NCBI GenBank assembly: GCA_917880885.1
Contig: OU862913.1
Span: 23,631,286-23,695,285, forward strand
Direction: 5' to 3'
Source: Limnephilus marmoratus
Taxonomy: Eukaryota > Arthropoda > Insecta > Trichoptera > Limnephilidae
DNA: 64,000 bases
Shown: piece after piece, positions 60,401-62,307 of the stretch
Layout: every line of letters starts with the position of its first letter
How positions within the stretch are numbered: position 1 is the first letter of the stretch
Position numbers and translations under genes: made by a program
The notes under the pieces: generated by a model
The model's database searches: none
Told to the model about the DNA's origin: nothing
Seen by the model: only the letters and a program-made list of their open reading frames with translations

Positions 60401-62307
60401 CCCTCTCCCTCTCCCTCTCCCTCTCCCTCTCCCTCTCCCTCTCCCTCTCCCTCTCCCTCTCCCTCTCCCTCTCCCTCTCCCTCTCCCTCTCCCTCTCCCT
60501 CTCCCTCTCCCTCTCCCTCTCCCTCTCCCTCTCCCTCTCCCTCTCCCTCTCCCTCTCCCTCTCCCTCTCCCTCTCCCTCTCCCTCTCCCTCTCCCTCTCC
60601 CTCTCCCTCTCCCTCTCCCTCTCCCTCTCCCTCTCCCTCTCCCTCTCCCTCTCCCTCTCCCTCTCCCTCTCCCTCTCCCTCTCCCTCTCCCTCTCCCTCT
60701 CCCTCTCCCTCTCCCTCTCCCTCTCCCTCTCCCTCTCCCTCTCCCTCTCCCTCTCCCTCTCCCTCTCCCTCTCCCTCTCCCTCTCCCTCTCCCTCTCCCT
60801 CTCCCTCTCCCTCTCCCTCTCCCTCTCCCTCTCCCTCTCCCTCTCCCTCTCTTCTTTCTATTAGTGAAAGAATTTTATAAATCCGTTCAGTAGTTTTTGT
60901 GTAAAAGAGTAACAAACATACATCCATACAAACTTTCCCCTTTATAATATTAGTAGGATTATTTATCAATAATTTTTTTATTATACATTTCGGTGATTCA
61001 TTTTTAGAGATAGTTATTAAGTACGACGCCAAAAAAGTACTCTTTTTAAGGTGAATTGCATAATTAAAAAAAAAACATCGTTTCCAAGGTGAAAATTGGT
61101 TTGTTTTTTTCTGACGTTTGAAATAAATCGATTTTGTTACCGACAGAAAATGTATAAAAATGAAATTATTTTTCATAACGCCCGAGCTCTAAGCTATAGC
61201 CTATAGACTATTCTGATGTATGAGCTATATTATTGTAAAGTTTCATTCAAATCCATTCAGTAGTTTTCGCGTGAAAGAGTAACAAACATACATCCATACA
61301 AACTTTCCCCTTTATAATATTAGTAGGATTGGATGGGGAAGCTCCTGCGATTCCACTATAAAACCAGTCCTCATAGCACAAAGGGCAATTCTGAAAATTA
61401 TACTTAGAGTACCCATCAGAACCCCTACAGACTATGTTTTTAAAGCGCAGAATTTAATGTCACTGAAACAATTATATACAAAAGATATTCTAATTTATGC
61501 ATTCAAAAATCAGGATAACTTTACACTGTCAAACTCGGGCCGATTCACAAGATCTACATTACAACATACATTCTACCAACCTACAACTAAAACGACTTTT
61601 GGACAAAGAAATATGCAATACTTCTCTATAAAATTATTTAATTTACTCCCTCTTGCAATGAAATCCATTAAAAAAATAACCGTCTTCAAAAGAAGCATAA
61701 AAATATGGATTATGGACATGGGAAGGAAGAAAATAGAATCAATTTTGCAACCAAACAAAGAATAATGCTTGTTTTGTACTTTATTTTAGATCTAACTTCA
61801 TAATTTTCCTCGGTAATATTCTAGCATAGGTATTTATTTATAATTCAAATAATAAAACTTGTACAATGTGTCCTTAGAACGGGGTACCCCAGTAAGGACA
61901 CATTTTCTCTAAAAAACTGTAAAAAAAAATAAAAAAATAAAAAAAAAATAAATAAATAAACATAATAATATGCCAACTGGCTCTAGATGGTTAGGAGCAG
62001 TTGGGACTCTTGTACTATATTATTACAAAATATTAATATTTAAATGCTGATTAAAGATAAGTCAAATTCTGACAACAAGTACTTATTTTTTAATAATCCG
62101 CCATTCCGACTTTGCTCACATTATTATTTTATTTGTTCTCAGGGCTTCGGTGACGGCTCTCCGTTGTCTTTATACAATGGTCCCAGAGTGGCTTGCACTC
62201 ACCTGCTGGTGGGGATCATAACCACATGTGACAAAACAACCTGCACGACGACCTACACGCGGCTATCTGACTTCATCTTCTGGATTGAAAGCATTGTGTG
62301 GCCATAA
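3432..62307 (+). CDS. Clip-domain serine protease homologue (catalytically dead), 3' nine exons
   Basis: Nine exons with AG/GT borders join in one frame (1098 nt, 365 codons, stop TAA 62305-62307). Intron phases in order are 1,0,1,0,2,2,0,0. Domains: end of clip domain 1 (exon 1), complete six-Cys clip domain 2 (exons 2-3), Cys-containing linker (exons 3-4), then a chymotrypsin-fold domain (exons 4-9). The IVGG activation site reads ILNS, the CGG motif reads QGD, TAAHC reads TTAQS, the usual YND before IAL reads YNN, and GDSGGP reads GFGDGSP, so no triad residue remains. Clip-domain homologues of this kind are extracellular haemolymph cofactors in melanisation and Toll-type cascades; that role is inferred from the family. 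Signal peptide, start codon and the first half of clip 1 were not found in the window. Introns range from 414 bp to 15.6 kb and are filled by repeats. The codes of all nine exons are intact, which argues against a pseudogene. Confidence 0.88.
3505..3825 (+). repeat. Palindromic-core dispersed repeat (copy 2)
   Basis: Starts TTTTTTTACATGAGATCCAC, then ACAGGAGACCCTGAGG...CCTCAGGG and GATGCTGTGTGGAGGG, a nested hairpin. Ends with the CCAAGTGG/GGTGTTGGTTATCCAATAAA module and GGGGCGGCGGTACCCATTCC. Lies in the intron between SPH exons 1 and 2. Confidence 0.7.
3907..4010 (+). CDS. SPH exon 2: first half of clip domain 2
   Basis: Acceptor GTGCTTGTAG, donor GTAAAC. Completes the split Gly codon and reads [20 protein letters not shown] and then [14 protein letters not shown]. 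The three cysteines have the spacing of Cys 1-3 of a clip domain (DSC, GAC, ADC). Ends in phase 0. Confidence 0.9.
4550..5250 (+). mobile_element. Insect dispersed repeat carrying a CCCCCT array
   Basis: Starts AGCTGATCCGGCGAACTTCG and ends with GGTCCAGCCGTTTCGGAGGA and ...GAGAATTTTATATATTAGAT, a layout common to RTE-type 3' ends and their non-autonomous relatives in insects (family knowledge). The middle is a hexanucleotide array. No coding capacity. Confidence 0.6.
4727..4988. repeat. (CCCCCT)n hexanucleotide microsatellite
   Basis: About 260 bp of CCCCCT with CCCCCA variants at the right end and C-only runs near 4750-4795. The minus strand has regular G5 runs and could form G-quadruplexes. 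Long ORFs on both strands here are repeat artefacts. Confidence 0.95.
5250..5580. other. AT-rich intron stretch
   Basis: No ORF or recognisable repeat. Possibly the 3' UTR of the LINE remnant that follows on the minus strand. Confidence 0.3.
5580..7860 (-). pseudogene. Decayed non-LTR retrotransposon (EN and RT), split by a repeat
   Basis: Minus-strand pieces in element order: endonuclease remnant with [10 protein letters not shown] and an SDHE-type motif near 7550-7760; linker 7167-7364 ([19 protein letters not shown]); RT start 6721-6921 ([34 protein letters not shown]); RT core with [15 protein letters not shown] and [11 protein letters not shown] at ~5970-6010. Many stops and shifts. A palindromic-core repeat at 6105-6437 interrupts the RT just upstream of the FADD box. 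Too decayed to place in a clade. Confidence 0.7.
6105..6437 (-). repeat. Palindromic-core dispersed repeat (copy 3), inside a LINE
   Basis: Full copy in minus orientation: TTTGGGAGGCGGGAATGGGT at the left and GGCCCTCAGG...CCTCAGGGCCTCCTGTGTGG and ACATGTAAAAAAAA at the right. It splits the RT frame of the surrounding LINE remnant, so it moved after that LINE. Confidence 0.75.
7860..8140. other. Intron stretch without recognised features
   Basis: Moderately AT-rich. A short minus-strand ORF here has no support. Confidence 0.3.
8142..8440 (+). repeat. Palindromic-core dispersed repeat (copy 4)
   Basis: GAGGAAAATATTAGAGATGC, then TGTGTAGAAGGCC...TTTTTAGGAAAGGAAG, and ends GGTGTTGGCTTTCCAACAAG and GGTTCCCGGGGCAGCGGTAC. 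More diverged than copies 2 and 3. Confidence 0.65.
8864..8981 (+). CDS. SPH exon 3: end of clip domain 2 and linker
   Basis: Acceptor GTTGATTTCAG, donor GTGAGT. Reads [20 protein letters not shown] and then a Ser/Gln-rich linker ending GSKAAD. KC and the ICC pair supply clip cysteines 4-6. Ends in phase 1, completed as Tyr by exon 4. Confidence 0.9.
8982..11205. other. Large intron stretch, little recognised
   Basis: Lies in SPH intron 3. A GC-richer block at 9300-9620 carries short ORFs on both strands but no domain. 11150-11205 is one copy of a short dispersed motif (TTTCATAACGCCAGAGCTCA) also found at 11955, 35475 and 61162. Nothing else is supported. Confidence 0.35.
11211..11915 (+). 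mobile_element. Short LINE tail, 5'-truncated (copy A)
   Basis: 161-codon frame from [20 protein letters not shown] through [15 protein letters not shown], the C-terminal [18 protein letters not shown] motif and a 3' UTR ending in an A-rich tail. Almost identical in protein to the minus-strand copy at 30290-31230, so the family moved recently. Only the last part of the RT protein is present. Confidence 0.78.
12241..13161 (-). mobile_element. Internally deleted mariner (Tc1/mariner, DD34D-type)
   Basis: TIRs begin TTAGGTCCTTTCATATGAAA (12241) and the near-identical inverse ends at 13161. TA dinucleotides flank both ends (12239-12240, 13162-13163). On the minus strand the N-terminal HTH part reads [40 protein letters not shown] and [14 protein letters not shown] (12646-12927). 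The C-terminal end [23 protein letters not shown] sequence (12302-12390) is preserved. Length is 921 bp against ~1.3 kb for full mariners. The catalytic middle is gone and frames are broken. Confidence 0.88.
13162..13800. other. AT-rich intron stretch
   Basis: Poly-T run at 13378-13395. No feature recognised. Confidence 0.3.
13800..14960 (+). pseudogene. 5'-truncated non-LTR retrotransposon with one frameshift
   Basis: Two frames make one RT C-terminal half. 13811-14308 has [31 protein letters not shown] and [16 protein letters not shown]. 14293-14772 continues [20 protein letters not shown] to the C-terminus. A single shift near 14300 separates them. The 3' UTR ends in an (AAAT)n-type tail near 14945. 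Same lineage as the 2.1-3.2 kb and 16.9-21.0 kb elements. Confidence 0.82.
15000..15375 (-). pseudogene. LINE C-terminal fragment
   Basis: 118-codon minus-strand frame with [20 protein letters not shown], then [20 protein letters not shown], the typical tail of CR1/RTE-like reverse transcriptase proteins. No other part of the element is present. Confidence 0.6.
15376..15800. other. AT-rich intron stretch before the minisatellite
   Basis: No ORF, repeat or regulatory site recognised. Confidence 0.3.
15801..16855. repeat. 63-bp minisatellite, about 16 units
   Basis: GACAGAGGTAACGA recurs at ~15830, 15893, 15956, 16019, 16082, 16148 and so on to ~16781, spacing 63 (66 where TATATT is present). 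Two unit subtypes (CTGTCTATACACATCTGCTG and CTGTCTACACACACCTGCC) alternate, giving higher-order order. 63 is divisible by three, so both strands stay open and give repetitive spurious ORFs. The last units are diverged. Confidence 0.95.
17035..19920 (-). CDS. LINE ORF2: endonuclease-reverse transcriptase, 961 aa
   Basis: N-terminal APE-type endonuclease: [13 protein letters not shown] (about residue 27), ALTETWLTS with the metal-binding Glu (~55), [11 protein letters not shown] (~160), [11 protein letters not shown] and a diverged end-motif [86 protein letters not shown] and the catalytic [13 protein letters not shown], followed by the thumb and a C-terminal region. No RNase H. Copies the element's RNA at a nicked chromosomal site. 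Start ATG at 19918-19920 overlaps the end of ORF1 by 74 bp in another frame, so translation would need reinitiation or an internal start. The frame has no stop or shift, so the enzyme may be functional. Confidence 0.93.
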   Translation of the reverse strand: MSGHFGDHDPKLRRSIRRPKKINISGVYQNVRSLNNKIIDFMTNVMCQKPLLIALTETWLTSSTFSSELFENLYHVYRKDRGSRGGGTLLALRADSHSHAERMDCMETHGEDLWVKISHRNVIIYICVVYFPPNTTSEQYQLFYDKTISESVKLQSKIIIIFGDFNFPSGKNPIDVFDYFCSFYNLTQFNTVYNINAHMLDLVLSNINSKNAVICRHDSPLVREDIHHPSLSFTFDYTTQSHIQTDILPPDINMGWIFHESSDNTLKNALEQHHWNHYDCLDVNLAVEMFYEQLNNIFNICFKKRSTRILKDIRQYPKWFNGEIIHLIREKTKMHHLWKKTKSEHALANFKTLRKSIKRLIGQAYTEFTREAENSIITDPTRFWSYTNDKRRGCDKLNHMDYKDNKYDGSSEIAAGFAHYFQSVFSDNIPKLDISSIASSSFNSLPVQIHEINDDDIITAFHKLKPKYSVGPDCIPPLILKRYASYFIQPLKHIFNLSLRKNIFPEMWKLTKVTPIHKKGKKSEIDNYRPVAVLSAPAKILETIIYSQIYNQTKHALTENQHGFRPTLSPSTNLMNLTTYINNSFENLVHVDVIYTDFEKAFDKVDHDILLKKLSDIGFSQNFLAFMASYLRNRRQYVSYGHHLSHQYKTNSGIPQGSNLGPLLFLLFINDIGNTINHSKYLLFADDIKLFKAIKSYIDSILLQNDLDSLVKWSELNNLPFSIQKCSVVTFTRSKDTFLFPYHINKHKLTRKNEIRDLGVIFEANLSFKSHISDIVSRANKMLGFVLRNSRSFTNGIAIRRTYEALVRSILEYSSIIWAPSEQNHILEIEKVQKRFMHYLYMREYMYYPFLYPSLFLAGMLDLNTLEARRKIFLGKHFFKIISGTIHNPPILKEINLYVPDKYTRGRSHTLFYAPKARTSAYQNAPVNRATELLNESALTIDIFNVTYRQFNNYLLTYVTK
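19847..20788 (-). CDS. LINE ORF1: nucleic-acid-binding protein, 313 aa
   Basis: N-terminal part has a coiled-coil-like stretch ([20 protein letters not shown]), then a [10 protein letters not shown] pair of cysteines (~residue 49), a long Pro/Ala-rich low-complexity middle and a C-terminal RRM-like region ([20 protein letters not shown], then [20 protein letters not shown]). ORF1 proteins of this LINE group bind element RNA and form the RNP. It is intact and directly upstream of ORF2 in the same element. The GC-rich middle differs from the AT-rich surroundings. Confidence 0.85.
   Translation of the reverse strand: MEEYGDIIQSLIKTVDVLSGKIEGFGSELTTIRSILSDQSVGSAKIVCPSCKYSYNVTAGDIARQGTSQVLAPRPAPDVNVCVRSAYSDITRQPSGTPPPPGPPGPVPAPGITLAALAGHPGQTNLPASGVQPPTTRKMTTRSTAKKGKPEEDLHSASTSAAAASSAPQPQSTIQPLVPKLPTQPITSYSDALVNGRRRSRPICKGTGSIDDSLVTIPKNLHLHVFMFHPNTTEENISSFLKKKKPDLIYTVEKLVTRHERYAAFKIGIPENYFHFFLDPTIWPENVAFNEWSFRRPRPQTKTVDTTSEKDKH
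21526..21671 (+). CDS. SPH exon 4: linker and protease-like domain start
   Basis: Acceptor CCCCTACAG, donor GTAAGT. Reads [12 protein letters not shown], a further Cys-containing linker ([12 protein letters not shown]), and [13 protein letters not shown]. The ILNS stretch sits where active proteases carry the IVGG cleavage site, so normal zymogen activation is not expected here. N-glycosylation-type sequons NRT and NST are present. Confidence 0.88.
21745..22040 (-). repeat. Palindromic-core dispersed repeat (copy 5)
   Basis: TTTGGGAGGCGGGAATGGGT at the left, CATACAGCATCCCCAAAGAT and CCCTGAGG...CCTCGGGGTC at the right. Lies just downstream of SPH exon 4. Confidence 0.7.
22335..22475 (+). repeat. 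Palindromic-core dispersed repeat (copy 6), partial
   Basis: AGCTCCACACAGGAGGCCCG, then GAGGAAAATAATTTC, TTTTTAGGAAAAGACGGGAG and GGGTGGGTAGG. Opposite orientation to copy 5, 300 bp away. Confidence 0.65.
22602..26057 (-). mobile_element. 3.5-kb element with ~300-bp terminal inverted repeats
   Basis: CCAGTCAAAATAGAC starts the left arm (22602-~22895) and its inverse ends the right arm (~25755-26057). Similarity is high along the whole ~300 bp, including TCTCTGAAACGGTAAGAGCT and AGTTTGTAGATCGTAAAATT. The interior holds a broken minus-strand gene. No clear target duplication was found. The superfamily is not recognised. Confidence 0.8.
23165..25100 (-). pseudogene. Broken gene of the arthropod 'CDTTS'-motif protein family
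   Basis: Minus-strand pieces in order: [20 protein letters not shown] (~25000-25070), [31 protein letters not shown] (~24720), [32 protein letters not shown] (~24540-24600), [20 protein letters not shown] with VWLGNQLNP (~24240-24340), DWGWKL (~23500), [18 protein letters not shown] (~23390-23440) and an acidic Glu/Ser tail (~23180-23260). This order is that of a large uncharacterised family I know from insect genomes, with a GCDTTS signature, acidic residues suggestive of a PIN/FEN-like nuclease, and a C-terminal Cys-rich end. Stops and shifts occur at ~24645, ~24150 and ~23450. 23640-24150 is AT-rich, perhaps an intron. Enclosed by 300-bp TIRs. Confidence 0.7.
26395..26690 (+). repeat. Palindromic-core dispersed repeat (copy 7), right-hand module
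   Basis: CTAGACAAACCTCGCCCCTG, ACCCGGGCGCTTCTGCTAAG, CACTCGGGGTGACC and GGTTATCCAATAAATGGTTC, ending CCCATATCCGTCTCCCAAAT. The hairpin half is missing. Confidence 0.65.
27000..27400 (-). repeat. tRNA-headed SINE (family 1, copy 1)
   Basis: Minus strand head: GGCCGGCGTAGACCAGCG (box A-like) and GGGATCGAATCCCGGCGTGG (box B) at ~27310-27385. The body reads CAGTATCGCCCTGGTGTAAG and the tail GGAGCAGTTGGGACTCTTGT (~27002-27021). Same family as 32085-32290 and 59005-59327/61970-62030. A 73-codon ORF here is not coding. Confidence 0.75.
27488..28733. mobile_element. Non-autonomous DNA transposon with perfect 34-bp TIRs
   Basis: TGAGGCCCCTAGAAACAAAG starts the 34-bp left TIR; the exact inverse ends at 28733. 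ACGGAAGTGTCCAC-type motifs recur inside at ~27508, 27656, 28457, 28490, 28518 and 28702, like subterminal transposase sites. TATAA flanks both sides (27482-27486, 28736-28740). Interior frame [16 protein letters not shown] (near 27850) is short and stops soon after. No transposase recognised. Confidence 0.75.
29009..29793 (+). pseudogene. 5'-truncated LINE tail
   Basis: Open frame to 29523 reads [60 protein letters not shown], the C-terminus of a CR1/Jockey-group RT protein. The 3' UTR ends in (AAAT)n at ~29778-29793. Inserted in the 88-bp repeat. Confidence 0.75.
30290..31230 (-). mobile_element. 5'-truncated LINE tail (copy B of the 11.2-kb family)
   Basis: 220-codon minus-strand frame: [20 protein letters not shown], then [20 protein letters not shown] and [20 protein letters not shown]. 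Beyond the shared part it carries about 60 more residues than the + copy at 11211. The two share nearly all residues in the overlap (changes include TQN/TPN and PTI/PSI). 3' end in T-rich sequence at ~30275-30300. Confidence 0.8.
31230..31612. other. Intron stretch without recognised features
   Basis: AT-rich; nothing supported. Confidence 0.3.
31613..31730 (-). repeat. Palindromic-core dispersed repeat (copy 8), internally deleted
   Basis: ATAATTTGGGAGGCAGGGGC, GTTCATGGGGTGAGG and GGCCCTGATAGAAATTATTT followed by CTCAGGGCCTCCTGAATGG. Confidence 0.65.
32085..32290 (-). repeat. tRNA-headed SINE (family 1, copy 2)
   Basis: Minus strand: GACGGCCTCCGTGATCGAGG head at ~32262-32285, then CAGTATCACCGTGGTGAAAG and a diverged body matching copy 1. 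Confidence 0.65.
32715..32821 (+). CDS. SPH exon 5: former catalytic-His region
   Basis: Acceptor GTGTTCACAG, donor GTGAGT. Reads [20 protein letters not shown] and [15 protein letters not shown]. The usual W.CGG..I motif is WQGDLTLL and TAAHC is TTAQS: His57 is Gln, and Cys42 and Cys58, normally disulphide-bonded, are both absent. Phase 2 at the end. Confidence 0.88.
33069..33268 (-). repeat. tRNA-headed SINE with poly-A (family 2, copy 1)
   Basis: Minus strand starts TTGACTGGTCGGTGGTTGAG (box A-like), has TCAATTCCTCGGCTGGC in the box B area, then CTTTCTGTGGTGGTAGTAGG and ends in poly-A. About 200 bp; matches the + strand copy at 37922-38121. Confidence 0.75.
33696..33851 (+). CDS. SPH exon 6: former catalytic-Asp region
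   Basis: Acceptor TTGTTTCAG, donor GTGAGT. Reads [20 protein letters not shown], then IFVHPGYN and [12 protein letters not shown]. The HP.Y...YNDIALLEL hallmark of the fold is clear, with Asp102 changed to Asn. Preceded in the same frame by 44 nt of intron sequence that is not coding. Confidence 0.9.
33893..34533 (+). pseudogene. Gypsy-type LTR element remnant: integrase C-terminus and 3' LTR
   Basis: A frame from ~33905 reads [20 protein letters not shown] and [20 protein letters not shown], a gypsy-class integrase C-terminal region, then a stop. A purine tract AAGGCAGGGA precedes a candidate LTR at 34325-34533 that starts TGTAG and ends CTACA. The rest of the element is absent. Starts only 42 bp after SPH exon 6. 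Confidence 0.65.
34534..35620. other. Intron stretch with a short direct repeat
   Basis: 34566-34672 holds two ~60-bp tandem units (AATATCTATGAGAACCAAAG ... CGAATATCTACAGC). CGGCGATTCATTTTTAT occurs at 35452 and 35597, the second copy directly before the 7-bp satellite. No coding evidence. Confidence 0.45.
35621..36345. repeat. (GATAGAA)n 7-bp satellite, about 100 units
   Basis: Almost perfect heptamer repeat over ~700 bp, degenerate only at the right end. 3 x 7 bp gives open frames; the minus-strand repeated YLLSSIF peptide is an artefact. Confidence 0.97.
36975..37086 (+). CDS. SPH exon 7: central protease-like strands
   Basis: Acceptor TCAATTTCAG, donor GTAAGA. Reads [20 protein letters not shown] and then [16 protein letters not shown]. 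The RILPACL and GW stretches match the RPACL and GWG positions of clip proteases. Ends in phase 0. Confidence 0.88.
37087..37920. other. Intron stretch with minor dispersed repeats
   Basis: A GCG(C/T)CGTTTTTGTGAAAAATCA copy at 37224, related to 36696 and (inverted) 131. GGCCGGGTCTGCTAGTAAT near 37785 resembles the end of common insect repeats. No gene. Confidence 0.4.
37922..38121 (+). repeat. tRNA-headed SINE with poly-A (family 2, copy 2)
   Basis: TTGACTGGTCAGTGGTTGAG, then GTGTTCGATTCCTCAGCTGG (box B) and CTTTCTGTGGTGGTAGTAGG, ending in A16 at 38106-38121. Confidence 0.78.
38437..39545 (+). pseudogene. I-type LINE ORF1 (gag-like, zinc knuckles), frameshifted
   Basis: First frame 38437-39039: acidic Pro-rich N-terminus ([20 protein letters not shown]), then an RRM-like region ([21 protein letters not shown] and [17 protein letters not shown]). 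A shift near 39000-39040 moves to the frame ending at 39545, with knuckles [27 protein letters not shown] and [15 protein letters not shown]. Such ORF1 proteins bind element RNA. A Ser-rich tail ends at TAA. Confidence 0.82.
39829..43577 (+). pseudogene. I-type LINE ORF2 (EN-RT-RNase H), three disabling changes
   Basis: EN at the start: [39 protein letters not shown] and [66 protein letters not shown] and [10 protein letters not shown]. RNase [31 protein letters not shown] and [20 protein letters not shown]-terminal [18 protein letters not shown] knuckle follows. Breaks: a shift at ~41320 where GTAT looks inserted before AGGCC, a TAA at 41591-41593 in an otherwise open frame, and a shift at ~42850. 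Complete in domain content but not translatable as one chain. Confidence 0.88.
43672..43985. other. Intron stretch with (GT)n microsatellite
   Basis: 43796-43842 is a GT-rich microsatellite drifting to GTAT. Nothing else seen. Confidence 0.5.
43985..44350 (-). pseudogene. LINE C-terminal fragment
   Basis: Two minus-strand frames: [19 protein letters not shown] (44250-44320) and [20 protein letters not shown] ending [11 protein letters not shown] shift separates them. Same lineage as the 2.1-3.2 kb element. Confidence 0.65.
44354..44720 (-). pseudogene. L2/CR1-like LINE C-terminal fragment
   Basis: 97-codon frame with [38 protein letters not shown] and [11 protein letters not shown], the standard end of L2/CR1-type proteins. 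A different lineage from its neighbour at 43985. Confidence 0.7.
45003..45645. repeat. Diverged direct repeat pair of ~170 bp
   Basis: 45003-45180 and 45474-45640 share ATAATTATGATACA, CCGCCC(C/T)GGT, a ...GGTTACTCCTTC / GGTCGCCCCTTC module and GAATCTAGACCT. Spacer about 290 bp. Nature unknown. Confidence 0.5.
45771..45808. repeat. Perfect 17-bp inverted repeat (hairpin)
   Basis: AATTTTCCTGTATCATA and its exact inverse separated by 3-4 bases. AT-rich; could extrude or be a repeat end. Confidence 0.7.
46460..46588 (+). CDS. SPH exon 8: segment before the former active Ser
   Basis: Acceptor TTCATTTCAG, donor GTATGT. Reads [20 protein letters not shown], then [15 protein letters not shown] and SVSGECK. 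Cysteines EEC, FC and EC fit the Cys ladder of the domain. Ends just before the region of the former GDSGGP motif. Confidence 0.88.
46830..47375 (-). pseudogene. LINE tail related to the 11.2-kb and 59.3-kb families
   Basis: 102-codon minus-strand frame [20 protein letters not shown], then [20 protein letters not shown] and SWILNIG. The 3' end is a (ATT)n run at 46829-46858. Confidence 0.7.
47964..48036 (-). ncRNA. tRNA-like sequence, copy 1
   Basis: 73 nt: acceptor GCCGCCA/TGGCGGC pairs fully, D stem GCTC/GAGC, T arm ACGGG/CCCGT. Box A TAGCTCAGTGG and box B GGTTCAAGTCC. Anticodon stem TCCGA/TCAGA has one mismatch and the loop CCGGCAA lacks U33. TTTT follows within ~10 nt. A true tRNA-Ala(GGC) is possible, but the missing G3:U70 and U33 favour a tRNA-derived repeat. 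Confidence 0.6.
48128..48200 (+). ncRNA. tRNA-like sequence, copy 2
   Basis: Identical 73-nt core to copy 1 in opposite orientation, followed by CTTTTCTCGG with a Pol III-type T run. Same unusual anticodon loop. Confidence 0.6.
48537..48609 (+). ncRNA. tRNA-like sequence, copy 3
   Basis: Identical core again. It is preceded by the ~80-bp leader TTTTCAGGTGGAAAAAATAT ... GGCGGGTATTTGATAA shared (inverted) with copy 1. The conserved flanks show that the repeated unit is larger than the tRNA. Confidence 0.6.
48690..49665. other. Intron stretch before the gypsy element
   Basis: Mostly AT-rich. C10 run at 49190-49200. No gene or known repeat recognised. Confidence 0.3.
49671..49943 (+). repeat. 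Gypsy 5' LTR
   Basis: Begins TGTGGTGAACGTATGTCTTG and ends GGCCACGGTCATCACA. Contains a TATAAAAGGG box (~49738) and AATAAATC (~49823). One difference from the 3' LTR (GACATGCATG against GACATGTATG). Confidence 0.97.
49944..50045 (+). promoter_or_regulatory. Primer-binding-site region with three repeats
   Basis: TTTGGCGCAG directly follows the 5' LTR, and the CACATTTGGCGCAG motif is repeated three times in ~100 bp. TGGCGC is the usual start of gypsy-class primer-binding sites. Which copy is used cannot be told. Confidence 0.65.
50450..51235 (+). pseudogene. Gypsy gag, frameshifted, with nucleocapsid knuckles
   Basis: ATG at 50450 ([20 protein letters not shown]). The capsid-like region continues in another frame after ~50735, at an A6/T6 stretch, with [20 protein letters not shown] and [17 protein letters not shown]. 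It has a stop at 51126-51128 inside a first diverged knuckle ([12 protein letters not shown]) and an intact CCHC knuckle [14 protein letters not shown] at 51180-51221. Gag packages the element RNA; this copy cannot make one chain. Confidence 0.85.
51870..53099 (-). mobile_element. Internally deleted Tc1/mariner-type transposon inside gypsy RT
   Basis: TIRs CAGTTTGGCAAGAAAGTGTA (left) and TAGTTTGGCAAATAAGTGTA (inverse of right) flanked by TA at 51868-51869 and 53100-53101. 1230 bp. Minus-strand coding pieces belong to a Tc1/mariner-related transposase, but the DDE core is missing. Removing the element with one TA leaves the host RT in frame, which fixes the borders. Confidence 0.85.
52136..52925 (-). 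pseudogene. Deleted transposase: HTH exon parts and C-terminal tail
   Basis: First piece 52788-52925 (ATG ... [15 protein letters not shown]) ends at a GTAC-type donor. The second, after an acceptor-like ...CACACAG at ~52435, reads [20 protein letters not shown] and [11 protein letters not shown], the HTH region. It then runs directly into [20 protein letters not shown] and an acidic tail ending at 52136. The catalytic middle that should lie between PGKRKMG and the tail is absent, with no stop at the join, so a short HTH-only protein could be made. Confidence 0.6.
55861..56133 (+). repeat. Gypsy 3' LTR
   Basis: 273 bp, TGTGGTGAAC to GTCATCACA, followed by the target duplication CTAAT. Preceded by purine tract AGTGTGGAGGGA. 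Confidence 0.97.
56139..56900. other. AT-rich intron stretch
   Basis: No ORF, repeat or site recognised. Confidence 0.3.
56905..57375 (-). pseudogene. RTE-like LINE reverse-transcriptase C-terminal remnant
   Basis: Read on the minus strand: [78 protein letters not shown] and [18 protein letters not shown]. This is the well-known C-terminal signature of RTE/BovB-like elements. Two or more stops. No N-terminal part. Confidence 0.78.
57376..58900. other. Intron stretch with a small triple repeat
   Basis: CATTTGATTTTAAAACG occurs three times at 57880-57955. The 107-codon AT-rich ORF at 57347-57670 is hydrophobic but starts inside a LINE remnant and is not supported. Confidence 0.4.
58908..58995 (-). 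repeat. Palindromic-core dispersed repeat (copy 9), fragment
   Basis: CACAGCATCCTAAATATGAT ... GGCCTCCTGTGTGGAGTG; only the hairpin part remains. Confidence 0.55.
60110..61328 (+). mobile_element. Dispersed repeat with CCCTCT array inside the LINE
   Basis: Begins CTAGCTTTTTCCCGCGGCTT and ends ...TTTCCCCTTTATAATATTAG and TAGGAT, the borders of a common insect RTE-type non-autonomous repeat. Its 3'-terminal ~73 bp occur twice (60884-60958 and 61253-61327). It interrupts the LINE between the QYG and IGWGS codons. Confidence 0.72.
60375..60851. repeat. (CCCTCT)n hexanucleotide microsatellite, ~79 units
   Basis: Perfect CCCTCT over ~475 bp. The minus strand is (AGAGGG)n with regular G3 runs. ORFs on both strands are artefacts. 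Confidence 0.98.
62143..62307 (+). CDS. SPH exon 9: C-terminal exon with stop
   Basis: Acceptor TTTGTTCTCAG. Begins [16 protein letters not shown] in place of GDSGGPLV, so Ser195 is missing, then [13 protein letters not shown] and [17 protein letters not shown] and TAA. The YTR.SDFI.WI ending is the C-terminal helix typical of the fold. Confidence 0.92.
   Translation, partial: GFGDGSPLSLYNGPRVACTHLLVGIITTCDKTTCTTTYTRLSDFIFWIESIVWP

Larger units (their letters stand above)
59328..61969 (+). mobile_element. 5'-truncated LINE, itself interrupted
   Basis: RT from [20 protein letters not shown] (59390) through [32 protein letters not shown] and [18 protein letters not shown] to [10 protein letters not shown] (60099). 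Resumes at ~61330 with GWGSSCDS and ends with [20 protein letters not shown] and the stop at 61763-61765. A-rich tail to 61969. Related to the 11.2-, 30.3- and 46.8-kb copies. Confidence 0.85.
59005..62030 (+). repeat. tRNA-headed SINE (family 1, copy 3), split by a LINE
   Basis: Head CTGCGGCCGAGCAGTTCAGA and AGGATTAAATCCCGGCGTGG at 59012-59078, body CAGTATCACCGTAACACC. The SINE ends abruptly near 59327 and its distal part (GGAGCAGTTGGGACTCTTGT, 61994-62013) resumes after the LINE. ATGCCA at 59322-59327 and 61970-61975 is the LINE target duplication. Confidence 0.72.

Noticed and set aside
60102..61176. 263- and 327-codon Leu-Pro and Glu-Gly ORFs
   Set aside because: Produced by the CCCTCT array inside a repeat insertion.
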